From assembly GCA_035654655.1 (NCBI GenBank), contig DASRWI010000019.1, forward strand, positions 1 to 16,033: a stretch of 16,033 bases of DNA, in the 5' to 3' direction. Both the position numbers and the translations under genes were made by a program. Positions 1-7,954 of this stretch are shown here, piece by piece. Below the pieces are notes generated by a model that did no database searches, was not told the origin of the DNA, and saw only the letters and a list, made by a program, of their open reading frames with translations. Origin of the DNA: DASRWI01 sp035654655 (GTDB taxonomy: Bacteria; Bacteroidota; Ignavibacteria; Ignavibacteriales; Ignavibacteriaceae). Each line of letters begins with the position of its first letter. The first letter of the stretch is position 1.

Positions 1-201
1 AATTCCTTTGTCAACTTCCTGAAAACCTGCCAAATCTACATCATTGTCTTTTATTAAATCACCTATTCTATCTAAATCAAAAACCGTATCAATACCTTCA
101 CCGTGATGGATATTGTACGTCATTACGGTTAATTTTTCTTGTGCAAAGGAATTGAAGAGAATTAGAAAGCAAATAATAATAATTGAAAATATTTTATTCA
201 T
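1..201 (-). CDS. Secreted endonuclease/exonuclease/phosphatase-family protein (N-terminal part only)
   Basis: The first 67 codons of a leftward gene whose remainder lies outside the window. It starts at an ATG at 201. Residues 1-21 form a signal peptide (MNKIF, an Ile/Leu-rich core, then NSFAQ), so the product should leave the cytoplasm. Right after it comes LTVMTYNIHHGEG, the hallmark first strand of the Mg-dependent endonuclease/exonuclease/phosphatase superfamily, with the metal-site Asn at residue 30. The second hallmark, FQEVD, follows at residues 60-64 and contains the metal-binding Glu. Family members of this type cleave phosphodiesters or phosphomonoesters (nucleases, sphingomyelinases, inositol phosphatases); the substrate cannot be told from this fragment. 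The gene begins 29 bases after the stop of the ChrA-type gene with no hairpin between, so the two may be co-transcribed. Confidence 0.85.
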   Translation of the reverse strand, partial: MNKIFSIIIICFLILFNSFAQEKLTVMTYNIHHGEGIDTVFDLDRIGDLIKDNDVDLAGFQEVDKGI

Positions 202-230
202 AAAATTGTTTTTTTTGTTAATTAAAAATT

Positions 231-1508
231 TTAAAATATAATTATTGAAATTATAAATACACTTAGTATCAACCAGATGGTTGATTTCTTTAAATACATC
301 AAATAGAAAATTGAAAATGCAAAAATCAGCCAAGCTGGAACACTTATTAATGAATGTATTCCGAATTGAACTGTAACTGAAACAAGCATTCCAATAAAAC
401 CTGCAAGAAATCCTCTCATTAAAGCTTTAACCCAATCGAAGGATTGTACTTTATCGTGAACTTTACTTAAAAACATTATTCCTATCATTGATGGAGCAAA
501 AATTGCCATTGTACTTATTAATGAGCCCACTATACCACCAAGTTTGTACCCTATAAAAGCTGCTGTAATTAAAACCGGACCAGGTGTAATTTGACCCATT
601 GCTATACCATCTCTAAATTGCTCGAGAGTTAGCCATCCATATTGATCAACAACCAAATCTTTAAGCAGAGGTATTGCAACAAATCCTCCTCCAAAGGTAA
701 TAGAACCAAATTGAGTAAATGATTGAATAATTAGTAATCCATTAGGAAAATAGAAAGCTGTAATCAACATAAAGGATATTAATGTGGCTAAAGGAAAATA
801 ATATCTGAATACGTTTTTTTTCTTTTCTCTTTTAAATCCCAATCTTGATAATCTTCTTAAATCAATTTGATATTTTTCAATTTTAAAATTTTCTTTACTT
901 AAATAGAATAACAATATTCCGGCTATTCCTGTTGAAATTATTATCCAAAGAACATTTACTTTAAAGAAAAATAATGTAAGGAATGCTCCTGCAGCAATTA
1001 TAATTTCCTTAAAGTATTTATAAAATTCTTTTGCAGGATATTTATTAAACAAAGATGAGCCAATTGAGAAAAGTGCATTTATCAGCAAAGCCACAACCAA
1101 TGCACCTAAACCCTGAAAGATTGTTTTAACAAAAGGTAAATTCCCGTAAGTGAAATACAACCAGGAAAATAAATTAATTGATATAAAAGACGGAAGTACA
1201 AACATTGTAGGAAGAAGAACTATTCCCCATAATTTATTTTTTTTATATCCTATATAGCCAATAAGGTTAACACCAGTGGCACCGGGCAGAAGCTGCGAAA
1301 GTCCTAATCCATCAATAAATTCTTTTTCATTGATAATTCCTTTTTCCTTCACTATTAACTGCTTAATCATAGCAATCATTGCCGGACCACCATATCCTAC
1401 AGTGCCTATATATAAAGCTTTTAAAAGTAAACTTGCAAAGCTTCTTCGGGATTCAGTATAGAAGGTATCTAAATTATTTTTTGTTCTATTTAAAATTTTT
1501 TTTACCAT
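231..1508 (-). CDS. chrA: ChrA-family chromate/anion transporter, two-domain form
   Basis: A 425-residue inner-membrane protein of the CHR family, in the long form with two homologous halves. The first half carries GYGGPAMIAMIKQ near residues 38-50 and LSQLLPGATGVN near 70-81. The second half repeats the pattern with FGSITFGGGFVAIPL (267-281) and GQITPGPVL (305-313). A basic linker (about 210-235, rich in Arg and Lys) joins them. About ten hydrophobic segments are visible. Characterised members export chromate, but many relatives have untested substrates, so chromate specificity is family knowledge and not shown here. The ATG at 1508 lies 16 bases after the stop of the upstream MFS gene, which suggests one transcript. 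No Shine-Dalgarno is evident, as for several genes here. Confidence 0.9.
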   Translation of the reverse strand: MVKKILNRTKNNLDTFYTESRRSFASLLLKALYIGTVGYGGPAMIAMIKQLIVKEKGIINEKEFIDGLGLSQLLPGATGVNLIGYIGYKKNKLWGIVLLPTMFVLPSFISINLFSWLYFTYGNLPFVKTIFQGLGALVVALLINALFSIGSSLFNKYPAKEFYKYFKEIIIAAGAFLTLFFFKVNVLWIIISTGIAGILLFYLSKENFKIEKYQIDLRRLSRLGFKREKKKNVFRYYFPLATLISFMLITAFYFPNGLLIIQSFTQFGSITFGGGFVAIPLLKDLVVDQYGWLTLEQFRDGIAMGQITPGPVLITAAFIGYKLGGIVGSLISTMAIFAPSMIGIMFLSKVHDKVQSFDWVKALMRGFLAGFIGMLVSVTVQFGIHSLISVPAWLIFAFSIFYLMYLKKSTIWLILSVFIISIIIF

Positions 1509-1524
1509 AAATTATTTAGAAGTA

Positions 1525-2817
1525 TTAAACAGTAGATTTTGAAGCTTTATCAATTCCCTCAGCAATTTCTTTAATAATTCCCTTTTCAACATAAACAGGA
1601 CGGACTATCCTTCTTAGATTAGGGAGCTTTGAAAGAAAAATTAACCCACCTACAATACAGAAAAAACCTCCTGAAGCCAAAGTTAATGGTGCCCCGATAT
1701 TATTTGCAATAGTTCCGGCAATTAGACTTCCAAAAGGTGCAAGTCCCATAAAAGACATAGTGTAAAAACTCATTACCCTTCCACGCATTTTATCTTCAGT
1801 TATTGTTTGGATGATAGTATTAGTGGATGCCATTTGTATCATCAAACTTGCTCCAGTGATAATAAGAAAAATAATAGAAAGGCTTATGGTTCTTGAGAAA
1901 GAAAATATTATTAAACCTGCTCCGAAAATTAATGCTCCTCTTGCAATAAATTTACCAAGACCTAAAACCGTTTTCCTGGAAGCTAAATAAAATGCGCCAC
2001 TTAATGCTCCAACACCAACAGCGGCTAAAAGAAATCCAAGTGTTTGAGCATTACCGCCTAATATAGTTTTTGCAAATACCGGCATAAGCACAGTATAAGG
2101 CATACCAACCAAACTCATTAAAGCAAGTAATAACAACATAGATCGTATAGGCACAGAGTTAAATGTATATTGAAATCCCTCTTTCAATTCTTCCATTACT
2201 TTCTTTTCTGAAACCTCTTTCTTAATAGGATTTAATCTCATCGCAAATAATGCAGCTATAACTGCAATATAACTTAATCCATTTATAAGAAAGCAGATTC
2301 CTTCACCTAAAAGAGAAATCAAAACTCCTGCGATAGATGGACCAATTAATCTTGCACCATTAAATACAGATGAATTAAGTGCAATTGCATTGCCCAGGTC
2401 TTCCCTATTCTCAATCATTTCAACCACAAAAGCCTGACGGTTTGGGATGTCAAATCCATTTACAATTCCAAGAAAAATATTTAAGACAAAAATATGCCAA
2501 ATCTGAATGTTACCTGTTAAAACTAAAGCTGCAAGTATAAGAGCCTGAACCATTGATAATGCCTGAGTAAGAATAATGATTTTATGTTTATTTACTCTGT
2601 CACTAATAACACCTGCAAAAGGAGAGATAATTAGAGTTGGGATTTGACTGCTGAAACTTACCAGGCCTAATAATAATGGAGAGTTAGTCATACGATATAC
2701 AAGCCAGCTTAATGCTATGGCCTGCATCCAGGTACCGATTAAGGATATTATTTGTCCGGAAAAGAAGAGTCTGTAATTCCGGTATTTTAATGCTCTTCCA
2801 ATATCTTTTAATTTCAT
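1525..2817 (-). CDS. MFS transporter of the MFS_3 / EntS-like exporter type
   Basis: A 430-residue major facilitator with about twelve membrane segments. It begins with the FKALKYRNYRLFF-like stretch typical of this group (here ALKYRNYRLFFSGQ, residues 9-22). Motif A appears in the loop after the second segment as GVISDRVNKHK (69-79), and GRVMSFYTM in the second half is also typical of the group. A cytoplasmic loop with many Lys and Glu (about 195-215) separates the two six-helix halves. Relatives include enterobactin exporters and drug or macrolide efflux proteins; the substrate here is unknown. It reads leftward into the ChrA-type gene with a 16-base gap, making a likely two-transporter operon. 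The start at 2817 has no clear Shine-Dalgarno, but no better internal Met precedes the first helix. Confidence 0.88.
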   Translation of the reverse strand: MKLKDIGRALKYRNYRLFFSGQIISLIGTWMQAIALSWLVYRMTNSPLLLGLVSFSSQIPTLIISPFAGVISDRVNKHKIIILTQALSMVQALILAALVLTGNIQIWHIFVLNIFLGIVNGFDIPNRQAFVVEMIENREDLGNAIALNSSVFNGARLIGPSIAGVLISLLGEGICFLINGLSYIAVIAALFAMRLNPIKKEVSEKKVMEELKEGFQYTFNSVPIRSMLLLLALMSLVGMPYTVLMPVFAKTILGGNAQTLGFLLAAVGVGALSGAFYLASRKTVLGLGKFIARGALIFGAGLIIFSFSRTISLSIIFLIITGASLMIQMASTNTIIQTITEDKMRGRVMSFYTMSFMGLAPFGSLIAGTIANNIGAPLTLASGGFFCIVGGLIFLSKLPNLRRIVRPVYVEKGIIKEIAEGIDKASKSTV

Positions 2818-2927
2818 AAAAGCAAAATAATGAAAATAAAATTTTAGGGAAGTACTATTTACAAGAAAAACAAACTTTATTGATGTTTATCAAAAAAAAT
2901 GAAGTAATTATTTACAATTTTATCAGA

Positions 2928-5153
2928 CTAATTAATTAAAATATTTGAAATAGAATTTGCTTCCAGTTTATTCAAAAATTCAATAACCTTTGTATAATCT
3001 TCAATTCTACATTTTGCAAATGAATGCAAATGACCAACAATAATAGTATATGCATTTTCAGGAAGAATGCTGAAGAGGTCTTCATCAGTCCAATCATCCC
3101 CAATGGCAGCTATAAAATCATAGTTGTTATCAGATAAGATTTTTAATCCAGCCAGACCTTTGTTAATACCAACACTTCTTATTTCAATTACTTTATGCCC
3201 TTTCAAAATTTGTAATTCTTTATTTGCAGTAAGATTTAATAGCTGGTCAGTTAATTCTCTTCTGCGAAGTTTTGCAAGTTCAGGTTCTGATTTCCTGTAA
3301 TGCCATGCTAAAGAGAATTCTTTTTCTTCAATGAATGAACCCGGTAATCTATCAGAATAAATTTCCAATATTGCTTTTATTTGCGGCTTCCAGGCTGCGG
3401 ATAAAGGTTTAAGCATTTCCCACCCCTTTTTTGTTTTTATCCAGGCTCCATGTTCAGCAATTATCTGAATATTTAAATTGCCAAACCATCGTTCTAATAT
3501 TGCTTTATCTCTTCCACTTAAAAGAACAACTTCAAGATTTTCCTTTTGGGTGAATCTTTTTAACATATTGATAATATTTTCATCGGGAACTGCTTTATTG
3601 GGTTCAGTATTATAAGGTATTAAGGTCCCATCATAATCAATAAATAAAATTCTTCTTTCGGCAGAATTATAATCCGCTAAAAGTTTTTGAACAAAATCAT
3701 CAGATATATTGCTTGTAAAATCTTTTTGTTCATTATCAATTTCATCCATTGTAGTAATAAAATCTCTTGCCCACCTTACAACATTATACCTTTGAAGACG
3801 CTGCTGCATTATAGTATTTTTTTGTATCTGAACTTCTTGAGGCATACGGATTGCTGTTTCAATAGCTGCTGCAATTTCTTCTTTATAATTCGGATTCACT
3901 ATTATTGCTTCACCAAGTTCCTTACTGCTTCCTGCCATTTCACTTAAGATTAATACTCCGATTTTATCTTCTTTGCAGGCTAAATATTCTTTGGAAATCA
4001 AATTCATTCCATCTCTTAGAGGAGTTACAAGCATAATTTCTGCAATGCTATACAAAGCAGTTAATGGTTCAAATTCTACAAATCCATATTGATAAGAAAT
4101 AGGTGCCCAGTCAATGTTTCCGAATTTTCCATTTATTCTTCCCACTAATTCATCAATTTGTTTTTTTAATCTCCCATATTTATCAACCCCGATTCTTGAA
4201 GGAATAATTTGAAGAACTAATTTAATTTTATTCTTCCAATCCGGATTGTTATCAAGAAATAATTCATAAGCAAACAAACGATTCAAAATACCTTTTGTAT
4301 AATCAAGCCTGTCAATTGATAAAATTATTTTTTCAAAAGGAAGACTATTTTTTAATTTAATTCTTTCCTGCTTATAGCCTTCAGTTGATAATGCTGAATG
4401 AAACTTATCATAATCAATTCCCATTGGAAAAGTGTTTACATTAATTAATCTATTCTTGTAATATATTCTACCAAGGTCAGAGTCCAGACCGATTATTCTA
4501 AGTGCACATCTTAAAAAATATTGAGTATAATCGTGTATATGAAAACCAATGACATCTGCTCCCAATAATCCTTCAAGAATTTCAATTCGCCACTTGCTTG
4601 GTAGAAGACTGTAAACTTCATAAGTTGGGAAAGGTATATGAAGAAAAAAACCAATTTTGATGTTTGGCATTTTCTCCCTGATTAATTTTGGCAGCAGCAT
4701 TAAATGATAATCGTGAATCCATAAATAATCATCAGGTTTAAGCAGTTCAATAATTTGATCAAAAAATTGTTTATTAACTTGTTGATATGAATTCCAATAC
4801 TCTTCTTTATAGTCTGCAAAGGAAGGGAAATAATGAAACAAAGGCCAAATAGTTTTATTACAAAATCCCTGATAAAAATTTTCCATTACATCTTCTGAAA
4901 GATAAATGGGAAAAGAATTATACTGGGATAAAAGCCGTTCTTTAATTTCTGATTGATATAGTTCATCAACTTCGAGTCCCGGCCAACCTATCCATAAATA
5001 TTCTGAAACAGGCTCCAAATTCGGACCATGCAGGGATTGTAAATAAGAACTCAACCCCGATACTAATCCGCCGGCACTTTCTTTAATATTAAGCTTCTTG
5101 TTCTTTTTTTCAATTGTTACAGGTAATCTATTCGAAACAACAACTAATCTCAT
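2928..5153 (-). CDS. Bifunctional trehalose-6-phosphate synthase / trehalose-6-phosphatase (OtsA-OtsB fusion)
   Basis: A cytosolic 741-residue fusion that makes trehalose in two steps: glucose transfer from a nucleotide sugar to glucose-6-phosphate, then dephosphorylation. Residues 1-470 are a family 20 glycosyltransferase: SNRLP (7-11), WIGWPG (54-59), HDYHLM (147-152), HIPFP (172-176), the phosphate-binding DRLDYTKG (281-288), and PLRDGMNL (378-385) followed by KEY. Residues 500-741 are a HAD phosphatase: motif I DYDGT (506-510, nucleophile D506), LSGRD (545-549), AEHGAW (566-571), K665 in INKG, and GDDWTDED (685-692). All catalytic residues are present. The start is placed at the ATG at 5153, preceded by AAAAAGG and directly opening the MRLVVVSNRLP strand. 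An in-frame TTG at 5180 would add nine basic residues unlike the family. It stands alone, with no other trehalose gene in view. The role is probably osmotic or stress protection. Confidence 0.95.
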   Translation of the reverse strand: MRLVVVSNRLPVTIEKKNKKLNIKESAGGLVSGLSSYLQSLHGPNLEPVSEYLWIGWPGLEVDELYQSEIKERLLSQYNSFPIYLSEDVMENFYQGFCNKTIWPLFHYFPSFADYKEEYWNSYQQVNKQFFDQIIELLKPDDYLWIHDYHLMLLPKLIREKMPNIKIGFFLHIPFPTYEVYSLLPSKWRIEILEGLLGADVIGFHIHDYTQYFLRCALRIIGLDSDLGRIYYKNRLINVNTFPMGIDYDKFHSALSTEGYKQERIKLKNSLPFEKIILSIDRLDYTKGILNRLFAYELFLDNNPDWKNKIKLVLQIIPSRIGVDKYGRLKKQIDELVGRINGKFGNIDWAPISYQYGFVEFEPLTALYSIAEIMLVTPLRDGMNLISKEYLACKEDKIGVLILSEMAGSSKELGEAIIVNPNYKEEIAAAIETAIRMPQEVQIQKNTIMQQRLQRYNVVRWARDFITTMDEIDNEQKDFTSNISDDFVQKLLADYNSAERRILFIDYDGTLIPYNTEPNKAVPDENIINMLKRFTQKENLEVVLLSGRDKAILERWFGNLNIQIIAEHGAWIKTKKGWEMLKPLSAAWKPQIKAILEIYSDRLPGSFIEEKEFSLAWHYRKSEPELAKLRRRELTDQLLNLTANKELQILKGHKVIEIRSVGINKGLAGLKILSDNNYDFIAAIGDDWTDEDLFSILPENAYTIIVGHLHSFAKCRIEDYTKVIEFLNKLEANSISNILIN

Positions 5154-5241
5154 TATCAACCTTTTTCTTACTAGATACAAATATGTTCTAATATATAAAA
5201 GTGGCTGTGACTAAGGGCAGAATAATTTTTCCCAATAATTT

Positions 5242-6009
5242 TTGTTCATTCTTGAAAATTTTTTGCTTAAATTATCTTATAAATTCATCTTCTTATTTAA
5301 TGCTTTGTATCGTATAAAATACTACATATTATTCTTTTTTCTTATCGCGTTTAATAATTTTGCACAGGATATTAGAAGTAATTCATTTTATTATCCGCAT
5401 AGTTTAGAACCGAAAAAAATACTACATACCGTTGGATTAAGTACTGCAAATCTTCCCGAAGCTGTTGTAGAATCTGATGATGCATTCAGAGCCCCTTTGC
5501 TTTATTACAAAATTAAATATGGTCTGCCAAATAATTTTTTAATGGAAGGTACATTTAAAACAAACATAGTCACCTACCACTTTACAGTAGGACCAAAATG
5601 GGTTTATGAATTTGGAAAATTAAATGCTTCAATTGGTGCTGATGCGGCTTTTTATTATGGAATTTACAAAAGCTCAGACTTCGACTCTAAAATACGAGGA
5701 TGGTCCTTATATCCAAATTTAACAGTTGGTTATTTATTCCCCAACTTCAGTGTATCTCTTAAAACCGAATTGTTCTTACTTGCAGACCAAAGAGCCTTTA
5801 CTTCTCATATTGAAGTTGATGACAGCTATAAAACTTTTTCAGGTTTCGCATTCTCTACTTACCTTGAGCAACCTTTATTCAAAAACAATTATTTTGTTAT
5901 CGGATTTAGGGCAAACTACACAAGTTTTTATTATCCGATATGGATTGCATTCTCAACCTTCGATAGATTTTTCTTTATACCTGAAGTAATGTTTAGTTTT
6001 AATTTATGA
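5242..6009 (+). CDS. Predicted outer-membrane beta-barrel protein
   Basis: An unrecognised protein of up to 255 residues, first gene of a three-gene operon. A hydrophobic leader ending in IAFNNFAQ indicates export. The rest alternates aromatic and polar residues in strand-like runs (HFTVGPKWVYEF, LNASIGADAAFYYG, YPNLTVGYLFPNFSVSLKTEL) and ends with FFIPEVMFSFNL, an aromatic beta-barrel-type C terminus. The start is uncertain: no ATG opens the frame. A TTG at 5242 gives the longest reading but puts about 20 unusual residues before the signal core. A TTG at 5305 gives MYRIKYYILFFFLIAFNNFAQ, a more normal signal peptide, though no Shine-Dalgarno supports either. It overlaps the next gene by four bases (ATGA), so translation is coupled to the lipoprotein downstream. 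Confidence 0.72.
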   Translation: MFILENFLLKLSYKFIFLFNALYRIKYYILFFFLIAFNNFAQDIRSNSFYYPHSLEPKKILHTVGLSTANLPEAVVESDDAFRAPLLYYKIKYGLPNNFLMEGTFKTNIVTYHFTVGPKWVYEFGKLNASIGADAAFYYGIYKSSDFDSKIRGWSLYPNLTVGYLFPNFSVSLKTELFLLADQRAFTSHIEVDDSYKTFSGFAFSTYLEQPLFKNNYFVIGFRANYTSFYYPIWIAFSTFDRFFFIPEVMFSFNL

Positions 6010-7262
6010 AAAAGTATTTAATAATATTATTTATAATTTCTTTTGGTATATCCGGTTGCGATAGAATATTCGATGTTGATTATCCTGAAGTAGACCCAAG
6101 TGGTTTCTTGACTCAAACTCATCCTCTAACTGATTTATCCAAAAAAGTTATTGAAGGTGTTTATTCAGTTCAGGATGGTAATGGATATTTTGGAGATACT
6201 ATAGTTTTAAAATATTCAGGTGATAATCTCTCCATTTTCACCAACAAGAATGCGTGTTATATGTTAATCAAGGCAGGAAGCCTTGATTCAGTTATTTTCT
6301 TTGAAGGATATTGGAGATATAGTGTCAACTCAGATGTAGGAAGAATTAATTTTTATATTTCATCATTTGAAGGGGGCAGTCAAATTATGAGAGGGGATAC
6401 TTCCAATCGTAATATTATCGTTCACGGTTCTTATGGCGATGGGGATAATGTTCCGGGTTATGGATTTAAAATAAAATTTGAGAGACCCTTTTCTCAAAAA
6501 GTAAATCAAAATGATTTTTATATTCTTGCACATCGCGGCGGTGGAAGAAATTCCGATTTCCTCCCCGCATCTGAAAACTCAATCGAATTAATTTCTTATG
6601 CTGAACGTCTTGGTGCAAATGGAATTGAAATAGATGTGCAGCTTACCAAAGATGGAATCCCTATTATTTATCACGATGAAGATATAAATCTTCGTTTAAC
6701 ACAGAAAAGTGTTATATGGGGAGACATTGAAGATTACACTCTTGCTCAGCTTCGAACCTTTATAAAATTAAAAAATGGTGAGATGATTCCTACTCTTGAA
6801 GAAGCATTGGATTATGTAGTCGACCATACCAATCTGCGTTTTGTATGGCTTGATTTGAAATCTCATTATAATGAAGTAAATGCTGTAGCTGAAATTCAGG
6901 CAAGGCTCATCAAAAAATTAAATGCTAAGAAAAGAGATTTAAAAATTGTTATTGGTATTCCAACCAGGGATAAAGCAAATTTTGTTCTTGCCTTAAGGGA
7001 TTATTCAACAACTCCAACCCTGTGTGAATTAGGAACTGATGTTGTAAGAGAAATTAATTCACAATTTTGGGCTCCACGGTGGACTCAAGGTGTTCAGACC
7101 GATTTAGTAAATTTAATGCATGCTGAAAATAGAAAAGCTTTTGTTTGGACGCTTGATGATCCTGGCTTTATTGAAAACTTTTTCAGCAATGGTAACTTTG
7201 ATGGAATGCTTACCAATTATCCTATGCTTGTAGCATATCATCATTACACAAGAAAACAATAA
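6006..7262 (+). CDS. Lipoprotein with a C-terminal glycerophosphodiester phosphodiesterase domain
   Basis: A 418-residue lipoprotein: MKKYLIILFIISFGISGC has a good lipobox with C18. Residues about 45-165 are a beta-rich domain with alternating strands (TIVLKYSGDNLSIF, GYWRYSV, GRINFYISS), lipocalin-like by eye but unassigned. Residues 171-410 are a GDPD TIM-barrel: FYILAHRGG with H176/R177, ENSIELI (190-196), GIEIDVQLTKDGIPI with E208 and D210, YHDE with the second catalytic His H223, IPTLEEAL (261-268), and VWTLDD (380-385). These are the acid-base and metal residues of the family, so it is probably active on glycerophosphodiesters or a related phosphodiester outside the cytoplasm. The position equivalent to the usual second acidic motif reads WLDLK (281-285), with Asp where Glu is more common. 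It is coupled to the upstream barrel gene and abuts the downstream one. Confidence 0.9.
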   Translation: MKKYLIILFIISFGISGCDRIFDVDYPEVDPSGFLTQTHPLTDLSKKVIEGVYSVQDGNGYFGDTIVLKYSGDNLSIFTNKNACYMLIKAGSLDSVIFFEGYWRYSVNSDVGRINFYISSFEGGSQIMRGDTSNRNIIVHGSYGDGDNVPGYGFKIKFERPFSQKVNQNDFYILAHRGGGRNSDFLPASENSIELISYAERLGANGIEIDVQLTKDGIPIIYHDEDINLRLTQKSVIWGDIEDYTLAQLRTFIKLKNGEMIPTLEEALDYVVDHTNLRFVWLDLKSHYNEVNAVAEIQARLIKKLNAKKRDLKIVIGIPTRDKANFVLALRDYSTTPTLCELGTDVVREINSQFWAPRWTQGVQTDLVNLMHAENRKAFVWTLDDPGFIENFFSNGNFDGMLTNYPMLVAYHHYTRKQ

Positions 7263-7850
7263 ATGAAATTTATATTTTTAATATTATTCATTTTTTCTTC
7301 TTCACTTCTGTTCTCACAGAGAGATTCATTATATCATCTTTCTGTTGATGCTGCATTGGGTTATTCAAAATATATGACTACAATGACTTTTGAAGACCTA
7401 AATAAAAATGGATTTAGCGGAACATTTAGAGTCATGTGGCATCCCGAGTATCTTTTAAGTCTTGGGGTTGAATCAGGATATCAATATTTATACTCAATCC
7501 GTTCTGATGTGAACTCAATTCAATTTGGTGCTTCAGAATTAAAAGCCTCAATGATATCTGTACCTTTATTGTTTGTAACCTCAATGTGCATTTTTCCAAT
7601 ATCATTACCCAACTTTGAACTTCAAGGAGGCGGTGGAGTTTTCTTTTTGTTCAATGATGGAGAATTATATGGGAGTAAAATTTATAGCCATGTTTTTAGT
7701 TTTGGTTATCATTTCGGTGGAACTTATCTTCAACCAGTATCAGATAAAGTTTCTGTAGGTGCTCAGGTAAAATATTATTATATCTCTAAGCTTCAGGATT
7801 CTGACTTATCACTGCAATTTTTAATATCATATAAATTCTTAAGCTGGTAA
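7263..7850 (+). CDS. Small outer-membrane beta-barrel protein
   Basis: A 195-residue exported protein. MKFIFLILFIFSSSLLFSQ is a clear signal peptide. The mature part begins SLYHLSVDAALGYSKYMT and continues in short amphipathic strands with turns rich in Gly, Asn and Asp, ending LQFLISYKFLSW, as in OmpW/PF13568-like eight-stranded barrels. No specific family motif is visible, so the function is unknown. The ATG directly follows the stop codon of the GDPD lipoprotein with no intervening base, which marks it as the third gene of the 5242-7850 operon. Two barrels bracketing a phosphodiesterase suggest an envelope task, such as handling released phospholipid headgroups, but this is inference only. 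Confidence 0.8.
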   Translation: MKFIFLILFIFSSSLLFSQRDSLYHLSVDAALGYSKYMTTMTFEDLNKNGFSGTFRVMWHPEYLLSLGVESGYQYLYSIRSDVNSIQFGASELKASMISVPLLFVTSMCIFPISLPNFELQGGGGVFFLFNDGELYGSKIYSHVFSFGYHFGGTYLQPVSDKVSVGAQVKYYYISKLQDSDLSLQFLISYKFLSW

Positions 7851-7904
7851 TATTTAATATTTCCAGTTCCCTTTTATTCTATTAATTACTTACATTATTA
7901 ATAT

Positions 7905-7928
7905 AAAAATCAACTTTTTTTGATTTTT
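7905..7928 (+). terminator. Possible weak AT-rich terminator after the barrel-GDPD-barrel operon
   Basis: AAAAATCA (7905-7912) can pair with TGATTTTT (7921-7928) around a mostly T loop, about 55 bases after the stop at 7850 and before the next Shine-Dalgarno. The stem is nearly all A-T, so termination strength is doubtful. Confidence 0.3.
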
Positions 7929-7954
7929 TATTCAAATCATTCCAAGGAGCTATT

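Noticed and set aside
2885..2905. A TTGAT/ATCAA hairpin followed by an A run, considered as a terminator for the trehalose gene.
   Set aside because: On the strand that would need it, no T run follows the stem, and the five-pair stem is weak.
5154..5180. A longer trehalose synthase/phosphatase start at the TTG at 5180.
   Set aside because: The ATG at 5153 has AAAAAGG at good distance and begins directly at the conserved VVVSNRLP strand; the extra nine residues do not fit the family.
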